From Burkholderiales bacterium (GTDB lineage: Bacteria; Pseudomonadota; Gammaproteobacteria; Burkholderiales; Casimicrobiaceae), in the NCBI GenBank assembly GCA_905339295.1, contig CAJPFI010000031.1, positions 1-64,000 of the forward strand: 64,000 bases of DNA, in the 5' to 3' direction. The notes under the pieces were generated by a model. The model did not search any database. It worked only from the letters and a program-made list of their open reading frames with translations, and was not told the DNA's origin. Each line of letters starts with the position of its first letter. The first letter of the stretch is position 1. Positions 8,948-17,232 of the stretch are shown here, piece by piece. Made by a program: the position numbers and the translations under genes.

Positions 8948-9802
8948 ATGCCCCGCCTCGTGCGCACCACGCTGCTCGCCGCGCTGCTCGTCTGTGCCGC
9001 CCACGCGACGGCGCAGACCGCGGGCACGCTCGGACGCACGACGGCGATCGAGATCGACGGGCGGCCGATGCAGGTCGATGTCTACCTGCCGGGCGCGGGC
9101 GAGCCGGTCGGCTACGCCATCGTCGCGCACGGCTGGACGCGCTCGCGCGAGCGCCACCGCGACGCGGGTCGCGCGCTCGCCGAAGCGGGCGTCGTCGCGG
9201 TGATCCCGGACCTGCCGAACGTCATCGACCTGTGGGGAAACGGCTCGGCGATCGTCGAGCTCGCGCAGCGGCTCGAGCAGGGGGCGCTCGGCCTGCCGCC
9301 GGTCGAGCGCTCGTCGCTCGTCCTGATCGGCACCTCCGCGGGCGGGCTCGCCACCGTGCTCGCCGGCTCGAAGCTTCCCGGCATCGCGGGCTGGGTCGGC
9401 CTCGATCCGGTCGACCGGACCGGCACCGGCATGTATGCCGCATCGAAGCTCGACGCGCCGGCGATCGTGCTGCTCGGCGACGCGTCGGCCTGCAACCTGT
9501 TCGGAAGCGGCCGCACGCTCGCCTGGTCGGTGCCGCACCTGCTCCGCACGAGGAAGATCGAGGGCGCGTCGCACTGCGACTTCGAGAGCCCGACGAACAG
9601 CTTCTGCACGCGCATGTGCGGCGGCTCGTCGCGCGAGATGCAGCTCGCCGCGCGCAACGAGACCGTGCTCGCGGCGCTCGAATTGCTCGCCGCCGCGCGC
9701 GTGGCCCGCGTCGGCGAGGCCCGCGTCGCCGGCGGGCCCGGGGGCGCCGCGCTCGCGCTGCCCGCGCCTGCCGTCGCCGTACCGCCCAGCTGGACGCCCT
9801 AG
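8948..9802 (+). CDS. Secreted alpha/beta hydrolase
   Basis: 284 residues. An N-terminal signal peptide (residues 1-22, ending AHATA) is followed by an alpha/beta-hydrolase core: oxyanion-hole region IVAHGWTRS, nucleophile elbow G-T-S130-A-G-G, the acid strand around GLDPVDRTGTG, and a probable catalytic His in EGASHCDFESP. The overall organisation resembles the chlorophyllase/dienelactone hydrolase group. Four cysteines in the second half (ACNLF, SHCDF, FCTRMCGG) are consistent with an oxidised periplasmic protein. The C-terminus is Ala/Pro-rich. A TATGGT box at about 8905 could be its -10. The natural ester substrate is unknown. Confidence 0.85.
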   Translation: MPRLVRTTLLAALLVCAAHATAQTAGTLGRTTAIEIDGRPMQVDVYLPGAGEPVGYAIVAHGWTRSRERHRDAGRALAEAGVVAVIPDLPNVIDLWGNGSAIVELAQRLEQGALGLPPVERSSLVLIGTSAGGLATVLAGSKLPGIAGWVGLDPVDRTGTGMYAASKLDAPAIVLLGDASACNLFGSGRTLAWSVPHLLRTRKIEGASHCDFESPTNSFCTRMCGGSSREMQLAARNETVLAALELLAAARVARVGEARVAGGPGGAALALPAPAVAVPPSWTP

Positions 9803-9907
9803 CGTCGCCGCGTCGTACCGGCGCGACCGCGCCAGGAGGCCGCGTGCCCGTCCGCGCCAACCGGCAGGGCCGCAGGTCGGGGCGCGGTCCGCGTCAGGCG
9901 GGGATTT

Positions 9908-9916
9908 TGGTATAAG
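9908..9916 (+). promoter_or_regulatory. Extended -10 promoter for the MgtE-like gene
   Basis: TGGTATAAG is an extended -10 element (TGn plus TATAAG) in an otherwise very GC-rich intergenic region, 95 bp before the ATG. No good -35 is visible, as is common with extended -10 promoters. The implied ~90-nt leader was inspected for an Mg2+ riboswitch fold; I could not recognise one. Confidence 0.5.
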
Positions 9917-10011
9917 GGCGCGTTGTCGGGTTCCGTCGTCCCGGTCTTCCGGACGCGGCCCCGGCCGAGGCGCCTCACGCCGATCAACGCAGACACGACA
10001 CCGGGACTCCC

Positions 10012-11028
10012 ATGCGACTGACGAGGAAGCGGAAGGACGCGAGCGACTCGCCGTATCCCGAGGACTCCATCGGTCGCCTGATGGAGCCCCCCCGCGCGGT
10101 CTTCCTGCCGCAGCAGACCGTGGGCGAGGCGATCGAGTCGATCCGCGAGCTGGTCAAGCAGGCGTTCATCACCTACGCGTGGGTGCTCGAGGCGGACGGC
10201 AAGCTGGTCGGCGTGATCACGATGCGCGACCTGCTGTTCAACGAACGGTCCGCGCGGCTCGAAGAGGTCATGCTGCGCGACGTCTTCGCGCTGAAGGCGA
10301 CGATGCCGCTGATCGACGCGATGAAGCTCACGCTCGACAAGCACTTCCCGGAATATCCGGTCGTCGACGCCGACGGCCGCCTGCAGGGCACGGTGCGCGG
10401 ACAGCGGATGTTCGAGGAGCAGGCGGTCGAGCTCTCGGCGCAGGCGGGCGAGATGGTCGGCGTCACCAAGGAGGAGCGCCTCGCGACGCCGTGGCCGACG
10501 AGCCTCCTGTTCCGCCATCCCTGGTTGCAGCTCAACCTGCTCACGGCGTTCATCGCGGCGTTCGTCGTCGGCCTGTTCGAGGGCACTCTGCAGCAGATCG
10601 TGCTGCTCGCCGTGTTCCTGCCGGTGCTTGCCGGACAGTCCGGAAACACCGGCTGCCAGGCGCTCGCCGTGACGCTGCGCGGCATGACGCTCGGCGAAAT
10701 GAAGCCGGGCGGCACGCGCGTCGCCGTGATGAAGGAGGCGATCCTCGGCTTCACGAACGGCGCGCTCGTGGGCGTCTCGGCCGGCGCCGGCATGTTCGTC
10801 TACGCCTGGATGTCGGGCAATCCGCAGGCATGGATGCTCGCCGTGGTCACGTGGCTCGCGATGGTCGTCGCATGCGTGATCAGCGGCGTCTCCGGCGTGC
10901 TCGTCCCGACCACGCTGCAGCGTCTGGGCGCCGATCCCGCCACCGCCTCGTCGATCTTCCTCACGACCGCGACCGACGTCGTGAGCATGGGAGCGTTCCT
11001 CGGGCTGGCGACGCTGCTGCTGCTCTAG
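10012..11028 (+). CDS. MgtE-family magnesium/cation transporter lacking the N domain
   Basis: 338-residue inner-membrane transporter. Residues ~20-145 form a pair of CBS domains (MEPPRAVFLP, VLEADGKLVGVITMRDLL, VEYPVVDADGR-like strand). Residues ~160-338 form the five-helix MgtE pore domain, with the signature SGNTGCQALAVTLRGM and the last helix motif PATASSIFLTTATDVVSMG. Classical MgtE proteins (~450 aa) carry a ~100-residue N domain before the CBS pair; here it is absent, so Mg2+ gating may rest on the CBS domains alone. A promoter lies just upstream. It is followed convergently by a sulfotransferase gene. Specificity (Mg2+ or Co2+) is inferred from family. Confidence 0.9.
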   Translation: MRLTRKRKDASDSPYPEDSIGRLMEPPRAVFLPQQTVGEAIESIRELVKQAFITYAWVLEADGKLVGVITMRDLLFNERSARLEEVMLRDVFALKATMPLIDAMKLTLDKHFPEYPVVDADGRLQGTVRGQRMFEEQAVELSAQAGEMVGVTKEERLATPWPTSLLFRHPWLQLNLLTAFIAAFVVGLFEGTLQQIVLLAVFLPVLAGQSGNTGCQALAVTLRGMTLGEMKPGGTRVAVMKEAILGFTNGALVGVSAGAGMFVYAWMSGNPQAWMLAVVTWLAMVVACVISGVSGVLVPTTLQRLGADPATASSIFLTTATDVVSMGAFLGLATLLLL

Positions 11029-11075
11029 GGCGCAGGCGATCGCCGCGGCGTGCCGGCCTTTCGGGCAGCGCGGCG

Positions 11076-11801
11076 TCAGTCGGGATGGCGCGAGCGCATG
11101 ACCGGGAGCAGCGCCGCGTAGTCGTCGACCGCCGACTGCATCAGGTCCGCCGGGACGTCGACCGGCCCGGCGTTCCCGCGGTCGCGCTCGTCGTCGCGCA
11201 GCACCCTGCCCGCGAGGATGTTGGGCGAGGGATCGCCGTGCCCGACCACCCCGCTCAGCGGAAAGCGGCGGTACGCGGGATCGAGGGGCGTCGCGAGTCC
11301 GAGGTAGCGCGTCAGCCGCGCCAGCACGGCGCCGGTGTCGGAGACCAGCCGCTCGGCCTCGACGAGCGCGGCGCGCGACCCCATGAGCGCGCTGTACTTG
11401 CCGATGCGCGCCAGACGGGTGACGTAGTACCTGGTCGCGCCCGCGGGCGTGGCGACCGCGAGATCGCCACCCTGCGCGCGCCCGACGCGCATGATGCTCG
11501 GGATCGCGTCGACCGGGCTGCGGATCAGGAACACGACCTTGACGTCGTCGCGACGAAGGATCGCGGCGTCGACCAGCCCCGCGTTGTGCAGAAGCTTGTC
11601 GAGCGCGTAGCGCCCGTGCCTGCGCTCGCCGGTCGCCGCCTCGATCCGGCGCGTCATCGCGCGGAGGTCCATCGGGCTCTCGTAGTGCTGGTGCAGCTCG
11701 CTGTAGCCGTCGATCTCCGGATGGCTGCCGAGGATGTGGCTGAGCAGCGACGAATGGCTGCGCATGTGGCTGATCAGCAGGATGTAGCCGCGGGATGGCA
11801 T
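11076..11801 (-). CDS. Sulfotransferase-family protein
   Basis: 241 residues. The N-terminus YILLISHMRSHSSLLSHIL is the 5'-phosphosulfate-binding loop of PAPS-dependent sulfotransferases, and VVFLIRSPVDAIPSIMR around residues 88-105 is the 3'-phosphate-binding segment with conserved Arg and Ser. No membrane segment is present. It starts 35 bp downstream of the CPA2 antiporter stop on the same strand, so the two may be co-transcribed. The acceptor is unknown; small bacterial sulfotransferases act on lipids, carbohydrates or peptides. A second, larger sulfotransferase-like protein is encoded at 36724. Confidence 0.8.
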   Translation of the reverse strand: MPSRGYILLISHMRSHSSLLSHILGSHPEIDGYSELHQHYESPMDLRAMTRRIEAATGERRHGRYALDKLLHNAGLVDAAILRRDDVKVVFLIRSPVDAIPSIMRVGRAQGGDLAVATPAGATRYYVTRLARIGKYSALMGSRAALVEAERLVSDTGAVLARLTRYLGLATPLDPAYRRFPLSGVVGHGDPSPNILAGRVLRDDERDRGNAGPVDVPADLMQSAVDDYAALLPVMRSRHPD

Positions 11802-11835
11802 GGCGGGAGGCGCGCGGCGGCGCGCGCGACGTCGA

Positions 11836-13623
11836 TCAGCGCCCGGTTCCGTCGGGCTCGTCGCCGAGCGCGCCCTTCGCCGCCTCGACGGCCTGCTCCG
11901 CCCGCAGGCGGTTCATCTCCTCCCGCTTCGCCGCCTGGTCGACGATCTGCGCGCGGATGTCCGGATAGCGGCGCAGGATCTCGTCGAAGTCGCCGGTCGT
12001 CAGCTTGAGGAACCTGCTGTAGTCGAGCGCCGTGACGTCGGCCGAGCGCGGCTGTCCGCTGACGAGCGCCATCTCGCCGAAGAAGTTTCCGGGGCCGAGC
12101 CGGATGTGCTGGCCCCCGACCGACACCTCGACCTCGCCCGCGGAGATGAAGTAGGCCGCATCGGCCTCGTCGCCCCGGTGGATGATGCGCTCGCCCGGTT
12201 GCGCCGCATGCGGCTGGAGGTGCAGCAGCACGACCTCGCGCTGCTCGGGCGCCAGGCTGCCGAACATCGGGAAGTGGTCGACCAGCTCCTCGGGCGAGAG
12301 CGTGCGGTGCGCCGCCGCGCGCTCCTCGGCGCGCGCGCGCGCCACCTCGAGATCGGCGGCGACCTGCGCGAGCCTCGCGGCGTGGGCCTCCTCGAAGCGC
12401 TCCCTCAGGCGCGGCCGCGACCCGACGACCCCGTTGAGTCCGTCGGCGACGACGAACGCGAACTGGTTCAGCGTGATCGAGATCAGCGCGCCGGCGAGGA
12501 TCAGGCTCAGCCCCTCGGGCGGCATCAGCCCGTACGCGATGCCGAGCCCCGCGAGGATGAACGAGAACTCGCCCACCTGCGCGAGCGCGGCGGCGACGTA
12601 GATGCCGGTCGACAGCGGGAAGCCCATGACCATCACGACGCCGAGCGCGATGATCGACTTCCCGATGAGGATCAGCAGCAGCACCGCGGCGAGCATCATC
12701 GGCTCGCGCACGACGATCGTCGGGTCGAACAGCATCCCGACCGACACGAAGAACAGCACGGCGAACGCATCCTGCAGCGGCAGAGAATTGGTCGCGGCCT
12801 TGTGCGAGAGATCCGACTCGTTCAGCACGACGCCCGCGAAGAACGCGCCCAGCGCGAACGACACGCCGAACAGCTCCGCGGAGCCGTACGCGATGCCGAC
12901 CGACAGCGCGAGCACGGAAAGCGTGAAGAGCTCGCGCGACCCGGTGCGCGCCACCTGGCGCAGGATCCACGGCATCACGCGCGGCCCCACCGTGAGCACG
13001 ATCGCGCCGAACGCGGCGACCTTGACGAGAGTGATTCCCAGCGACACGAGGACGCCGTGGTCGGCGCCGCCGTGGCCGCCGCCCGGCACCGTGCCGCCGA
13101 GCGCCTCGGCGAGCGCGGGCAGCAGGACCAGCACGAGGACCATCGCGAGGTCCTCGACGATCAGCCAGCCCACCGCGACCCGGCCGTTGGTCGTCTGGAT
13201 GGCGTTGCGCTCCTCGAGCGCCTTGAGCAGGACGACGGTGCTCGCGACCGACAGGCACAGGCCGAGCACGATGCCGGCGCCGAGCGTCCAGCCCCACAGC
13301 ATCGCCATCGCCGTGCCGATCGCGGTCGCGATGCCGATCTGTCCGACCGCGCCGGGTATCGCGATGCGCCTCACCGCCATCAGGTCGGCCACCGAGAAGT
13401 GCAGGCCGACGCCGAACATCAGCAGGATCACGCCGATCTCGGCCAGTTGGCCGGCGATCGCCGCGTTGGCGACCAGGTCGGGCGTGAACACGCCGATCAC
13501 GACACCCGCGATCAGGTAGCCCACCAGCGGCGGCAGGCGCAGCCGGTTCGCGATGTAGCCGAAGATGAATGCCAGCACGAAGCCGACGGCGAACGTGGCG
13601 ATCAGCGTGACGTCATGCGGCAT
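11836..13623 (-). CDS. CPA2 cation:proton antiporter with C-terminal cyclic-nucleotide-binding domain
   Basis: 595 residues. About 12-13 transmembrane helices (residues 5-395) are of the KefB/KefC/YbaL type, including PPLVGYLIAGVVIG, the ion-binding helix region SVASTVVLLKALEERN and GVSFALGAFFAGVVLNESDLSH. A linker coiled coil (RLRERFEEAHAARLAQVAADLE) leads to a complete cNMP-binding domain at ~465-575 (RIIHRGDEADAAYFISAGEVEV, LGPGNFFGEMALVSGQPRSADV). The usual RCK/TrkA-N domain is missing; the phosphate-binding cassette (FGEMAL...PRSA) is well preserved, so cAMP or another nucleotide may gate it. Start ATG 13623 fits the conserved N-terminus; the frame stays open far upstream but that is non-coding. 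Transported ion: K+ or Na+, inferred. Confidence 0.88.
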   Translation of the reverse strand: MPHDVTLIATFAVGFVLAFIFGYIANRLRLPPLVGYLIAGVVIGVFTPDLVANAAIAGQLAEIGVILLMFGVGLHFSVADLMAVRRIAIPGAVGQIGIATAIGTAMAMLWGWTLGAGIVLGLCLSVASTVVLLKALEERNAIQTTNGRVAVGWLIVEDLAMVLVLVLLPALAEALGGTVPGGGHGGADHGVLVSLGITLVKVAAFGAIVLTVGPRVMPWILRQVARTGSRELFTLSVLALSVGIAYGSAELFGVSFALGAFFAGVVLNESDLSHKAATNSLPLQDAFAVLFFVSVGMLFDPTIVVREPMMLAAVLLLILIGKSIIALGVVMVMGFPLSTGIYVAAALAQVGEFSFILAGLGIAYGLMPPEGLSLILAGALISITLNQFAFVVADGLNGVVGSRPRLRERFEEAHAARLAQVAADLEVARARAEERAAAHRTLSPEELVDHFPMFGSLAPEQREVVLLHLQPHAAQPGERIIHRGDEADAAYFISAGEVEVSVGGQHIRLGPGNFFGEMALVSGQPRSADVTALDYSRFLKLTTGDFDEILRRYPDIRAQIVDQAAKREEMNRLRAEQAVEAAKGALGDEPDGTGR

Positions 13624-13754
13624 GCACGGACCCGATTCCCTTCCGACTCGACATCGATCGACGCACCGCGGGTTTCTGCCCGCGGAAGCGGGGCGATTGT
13701 GCCATGCAACCGCCGATTCGCGGAATGCCGCGGGTGGATGCCCGGCCGCGGACG

Positions 13755-14762
13755 TCAGGCCGACGCCCGCCGCGAGGCGAGCACGCGCCGCGCCGCGCCG
13801 ACGACGCCGACGACCGCCGCGCCCGCGACGATGCCGACGATCGCGTCGAGCAGCAGCGGCGCGGTCGCGCCAAGCATCGCGCCGATCCCCGGCACGGCGG
13901 CCGCTTTCGCGGCGAGCGCCTCGATGGCGTGCCCCAGCGCGGGGACGCCGTGCGCGAGGATGCCGCCGCCGACGAGGAACATCGCGGCGGTGCCCGCGAC
14001 CGACAGCCCCTTCATGAGCCAGGGAGCCGCCGACAGGATCGCCGCGCCCGTCGCGCGCTCGAACCGCGCCCACGCGCCGCCTCCCGCCCGGCGGGAGAGC
14101 CAGAGTCCGGCGTCGTCGAGCTTGACGATGCCGGCCACGAGTCCGTAGACGCCGAAGGTCATCAGGACCGCGATGCCGACCAGCACCGCGACCTGCGTCG
14201 GGAACGCCGCGCCGGCGACGATTCCGAGCGCGATCACGATGATCTCGGCCGACAGGATGAAGTCGGTCCGCACGGCGCCCCTGATCCTGTCGCGCTCGAG
14301 CGCGACCAGGTCGACCGACGGGTCCGCGAGCGCCTCGATCAGCTTCGACTTCCCGGCCGCCTCGTCGCCGCCGTGCAGGAACCTGTGCGCGACCTTCTCG
14401 AATCCTTCGTAGCAGAGGAACGCGCCGCCCACCATCAGGAGCGGCGTGATCGCCCACGGCGCGAATCCGCTGATCGCGAGCGCGGACGGCACGAGGATCG
14501 CCTTGTTGACCATCGACCCCTTCCCGACCGCCCACACCACCGGGAGCTCGCGATCGGCCCGCACGCCCGAGACCTGCTCGGCGTTGAGCGCGAGGTCGTC
14601 GCCCAGCACGCCCGCCGTCTTCCTCGTCGCGGTCCCGGTCAGGACCGAGACGTCGTCGAGCGTGGCCGCCGCCTTGCGGCCGGCGACCTTGGTCATCAGC
14701 GCCACGTCGTCGAGGATCGTGGCGATGTCGTCGAGCAGGGCGATCAGGCCGATGCCGGCCAT
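13755..14762 (-). CDS. yedI: YedI/DUF808 family inner membrane protein
   Basis: 335 residues matching the DUF808/YedI family over its length: N-terminal LIALLDDIATILDDVALMTKVAGRKAA-type segment, KAILVPSALAISGFAPW, and the KVAHRFLHG segment followed by several glycine/alanine-rich helices. About seven membrane segments. The family is widespread in proteobacteria, and its function is unknown. It lies 75 bp downstream of the formyltransferase-ACT fusion gene on the same strand and 131 bp upstream of the antiporter, so the three may share transcription. No regulatory site is visible. Confidence 0.9.
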   Translation of the reverse strand: MAGIGLIALLDDIATILDDVALMTKVAGRKAAATLDDVSVLTGTATRKTAGVLGDDLALNAEQVSGVRADRELPVVWAVGKGSMVNKAILVPSALAISGFAPWAITPLLMVGGAFLCYEGFEKVAHRFLHGGDEAAGKSKLIEALADPSVDLVALERDRIRGAVRTDFILSAEIIVIALGIVAGAAFPTQVAVLVGIAVLMTFGVYGLVAGIVKLDDAGLWLSRRAGGGAWARFERATGAAILSAAPWLMKGLSVAGTAAMFLVGGGILAHGVPALGHAIEALAAKAAAVPGIGAMLGATAPLLLDAIVGIVAGAAVVGVVGAARRVLASRRASA

Positions 14763-14837
14763 CGGATCGTTCCCGGGTCGGGTGGCGAACCGGATCCCCG
14801 TTCGGGCGGCCGCATCGCCGCGCGCGCACGGGCCGCG

Positions 14838-15992
14838 CTACGCATGATGGGCATTGCGCTCGCCCAGCGCGAGGTCCATCTTCATCTCGCTCGCGAGCGC
14901 GTCGAGCCCGCGCTCGAGATCGTCGTTGGACAGCGCGTTCGGCACGAACAGCATCGCGCGCACCTTGAACACGTGCTCGGCCGCGGTGGCGCCGTCGACG
15001 ACTTCCGTGTGCAGCTCCTCGATGGACACGCCGCGGTCGGCGAGACTCGCCGACAGGTCGCGCACGATGCCGGGGCGATCCGGGCCGGCGAGCTCGAGCT
15101 TCACGATGCGGCGCCCTTCCGGCGCGGCGACGACGTCGCTCCTGGCGATCACGACGCGCAGGCCCGAGGATTCGAGCGCGGAAAGCGCGTTCGCGAGCGC
15201 CTCGGCGTTCTCCGGGGGCACGTCGAGGTGGACGATGCCCGCGAACTGCCCGGCGAGGTTGGCCATGCGGCTCGCGGTCCAGTTCGCGCCGAAGCCCCTG
15301 GCGCGCTCGGACATCAGCCTGACGATGCCGGGGCGGTCGGCGCCGATGACGGTCACGACGAGCGAGGCGCTCGGCGCGCGCCGCTCGTCGGTCAGCGTGA
15401 CCGTGCGCCTGATCATCGGCGCCCGGGTCGCGAAACGCTCGTCCTGCCTGTGCGCGGGAAGCGCCCCGTGCTCCCGCGCGTGCCGCACGACGCGCTTGAG
15501 CAGGTCGAGGCCCATCGGGGCGAGCGCACGCTCCCACAGCTCGCGCGCCGTCTCGCCCTTGGCGACGAAGCACCAGTCCTGCACGGCGACCGCGCCCGCG
15601 TCCCAGCCGTCGGCCAGGTGATAGACCGACCCGCCGGCGATCGGGTCGCCTTCCATGATCGTCCACTCGACCGCGGCGATGCCGCGATGGCGCGGCAGCA
15701 GCGACGGGTGGTAGCCGATGCCGCCCAGTCGCGATCGCGCGAGCGCCTCGTTGGAGACACGCGCGTGCGTGTGCGCCGCGATGATCAGGTCGGTCCCGTC
15801 GGCGATCGCCTCGCCCGGAACGATCTTCGGGTTCGCGAGCACGTGCACCGGGATGCCCGCCTGTTGCGCGCCGAGCGCGAGCCGGTCGTCGGCGGCGGGT
15901 GCGACGACGCGCGCGATCGCCACGCCGTCCTTGACGAGCGCGTCCAGCACCGCCGAACCGAAGTAGCGTGATCCGACCAGCGTGCATTTCAT
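14838..15992 (-). CDS. Formyltransferase-like protein fused to two ACT domains
   Basis: 384 residues. Residues 1-~185 are a formyltransferase N-terminal (Rossmann) domain: MKCTLVGSRYFGSAVLDAL, the folate-site motif GIGYHPSLLPRHRG with its His, and the catalytic-loop-like segment GDPIAGGSVYHLADGWDAG. Residues ~205-290 and ~293-375 are two successive ACT domains (SLVVTVIGADRPGIVRLMSE and KLELAGPDRPGIVRDLSASL), arranged as in the glycine cleavage regulator GcvR. In PurU (formyl-THF deformylase) an ACT domain precedes the formyltransferase domain; here the order is reversed and the ACT domain is doubled. Likely role: one-carbon/folate metabolism under amino-acid control. This is inference. Confidence 0.85.
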   Translation of the reverse strand: MKCTLVGSRYFGSAVLDALVKDGVAIARVVAPAADDRLALGAQQAGIPVHVLANPKIVPGEAIADGTDLIIAAHTHARVSNEALARSRLGGIGYHPSLLPRHRGIAAVEWTIMEGDPIAGGSVYHLADGWDAGAVAVQDWCFVAKGETARELWERALAPMGLDLLKRVVRHAREHGALPAHRQDERFATRAPMIRRTVTLTDERRAPSASLVVTVIGADRPGIVRLMSERARGFGANWTASRMANLAGQFAGIVHLDVPPENAEALANALSALESSGLRVVIARSDVVAAPEGRRIVKLELAGPDRPGIVRDLSASLADRGVSIEELHTEVVDGATAAEHVFKVRAMLFVPNALSNDDLERGLDALASEMKMDLALGERNAHHA

Positions 15993-16014
15993 CGGGGGCT
16001 CCCGGGGCGAGGCA

Positions 16015-16032
16015 CGACGGGACGTCCCGTCG
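16015..16032. promoter_or_regulatory. 18-bp perfect palindrome upstream of the formyltransferase-ACT gene
   Basis: CGACGGGACGTCCCGTCG is a perfect 18-bp palindrome whose near edge lies 22 bp upstream of the start codon at 15992 (minus strand). With no loop it is better read as a dimer-binding operator than as a hairpin. No regulator can be named. Confidence 0.35.
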
Positions 16033-16126
16033 CGCCAAAAGCCGCAAGTCTACGACGCGCGGGCGGCGCGAGCGAGCGGCGCCCGACGACGCGGCCAGCC
16101 GCCGTCGTGCGGGCCGCGCGCGAGGG

Positions 16127-16915
16127 TCAGGGCCGCACGCCCGGAGCGTCGACGATCATCCCCGCCGCACGCGAAGCGAGATGCAGTGCCAGGTCGACGA
16201 GGTCAGGTGCGTCGTACGGCGGCACCTCGGCACGCACGCCGCCCATGCAGCCGCGCAGGCGGCGTTGCAGCGAGCCGGCCGACTGCCATTCGAGGCGGTA
16301 GATCGGGTAGCCGGTCGGGTGCGCCTCGGGAATCGTGCTGCCGCCGAGCCGCTTGCCCGCGTTCGCGTCGTGGCACTGCGCGCAGGCAAGGTCGAGCTGC
16401 CCGATGCGCTGGTGGAAGAGCGCGCGACCGCGCTCGCGGTGCGCGTCGAGCCGCGGATCCGCCGGCGGCGCGACGGCCATGCCGCGCGACTGAAGCGCGA
16501 CGTAGGCCTCGAGGGCGAGACGCTCGTGGCTCTCCGGCGCAAGCGGACCGGCTTGCTGGTGCCGCTGCCGGCAAGCGGCGATGCGCTGACCGAGGTCGAC
16601 CGGGCGTCGCGACGCCTCGTCGTACGCGGGATGGCGGGCCGCGACGCCGCGCATCGACGCACGCGCGTCGCCGTGGCAGTCGGCGCACGCCCTGCCCGCA
16701 GGACCCGCCGCGCGCGACCACAGCGCCTCGCCGTCGGCGACCCACAGCATCGCCGGGTTCTGCGCGTCGTCGCGCTGCATCGCGCGCGTTTGCGGACTCA
16801 TGGTCGCGGAACCCGGGCGCCGGGCATCGGATTGCACGCAGGCCGGCGAGGCGGCGAGGACGACGGTGGCGGCGACGAGCGCGAGGACGCGCGCGCCTGC
16901 GGCGACGCGACTCAT
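16127..16915 (-). CDS. soxA: Sulfur oxidation c-type cytochrome SoxA
   Basis: 262 residues. With SoxX it forms the SoxAX cytochrome that couples thiosulfate to the SoxYZ carrier in the periplasm. A hydrophobic export signal covers residues ~5-25. Two CxxCH haem sites are present (C77-A-D-C80-H81 and C178-A-Q-C181-H182), plus the conserved active-site cysteine C223 in RGCMGGVRAE, which forms the persulfide haem ligand in characterised SoxA. PTGYPIYRLEWQ is the usual SoxA signature before it. The ATG overlaps the soxZ stop in an ATGA junction. It is the last gene of the soxXYZA unit; soxB, which normally follows, is absent here. Confidence 0.93.
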   Translation of the reverse strand: MSRVAAGARVLALVAATVVLAASPACVQSDARRPGSATMSPQTRAMQRDDAQNPAMLWVADGEALWSRAAGPAGRACADCHGDARASMRGVAARHPAYDEASRRPVDLGQRIAACRQRHQQAGPLAPESHERLALEAYVALQSRGMAVAPPADPRLDAHRERGRALFHQRIGQLDLACAQCHDANAGKRLGGSTIPEAHPTGYPIYRLEWQSAGSLQRRLRGCMGGVRAEVPPYDAPDLVDLALHLASRAAGMIVDAPGVRP

Positions 16916-17232
16916 GTCACCCGGATCGCCACCGTCTCGGTCTGAGCGAATCCGCGGTCGCCTTCCCACGTGAACGCCAGCGTGCCGCTGTCGACCGCCA
17001 CGGTGCAAAAGACGAGGTAGGGATTCGCCGCCGTCGCCGGGAAGAGCTCCGCGGCGAACACGACTTCGCCGTTGTAGCGGCAGGTGAAACGGCGGACGAG
17101 GTCGCGCGCGACACGCTGCCCGTCCGCGGCGACGCGGTAGCCCGTCTCCATCGGGTGCGCGATCAGCGTCCGGATCTCGATCACGTCGCCGCGCCTCGCG
17201 GTCGCCGGGACGTTGACGATCGCGCGCGCCAT
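16912..17232 (-). CDS. soxZ: Thiosulfate oxidation carrier complex protein SoxZ
   Basis: 106 residues, the usual SoxZ length. Immunoglobulin-like fold: GDVIEIRTLIAHPMETGYR near the N-terminus is the family signature, followed by FTCRYNGEVVFAAEL and the C-terminal strand TLAFTWEGDRGF. SoxZ has no export signal and is co-transported with SoxY, which provides the Tat or Sec signal. Its ATG shares one base with the soxY stop codon (TGATG) and its stop overlaps soxA, so translation of Y, Z and A is coupled. Confidence 0.95.
   Translation of the reverse strand: MARAIVNVPATARRGDVIEIRTLIAHPMETGYRVAADGQRVARDLVRRFTCRYNGEVVFAAELFPATAANPYLVFCTVAVDSGTLAFTWEGDRGFAQTETVAIRVT

Noticed and set aside
9917-10011. 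Possible Mg2+ riboswitch in the leader of the MgtE-like gene
   Set aside because: The ~90-nt leader is too short for the known Mg-box (ykoK) riboswitch and I could not identify its conserved core.
11836-16047. A single minus-strand open frame of ~1400 codons spanning the antiporter, the DUF808 gene and the formyltransferase gene
   Set aside because: Only the first-described ~595 C-terminal codons match the CPA2 antiporter; upstream of ATG 13623 the translation is Arg/Ala-rich antisense or out-of-frame sequence. Long open frames are expected at this GC content.
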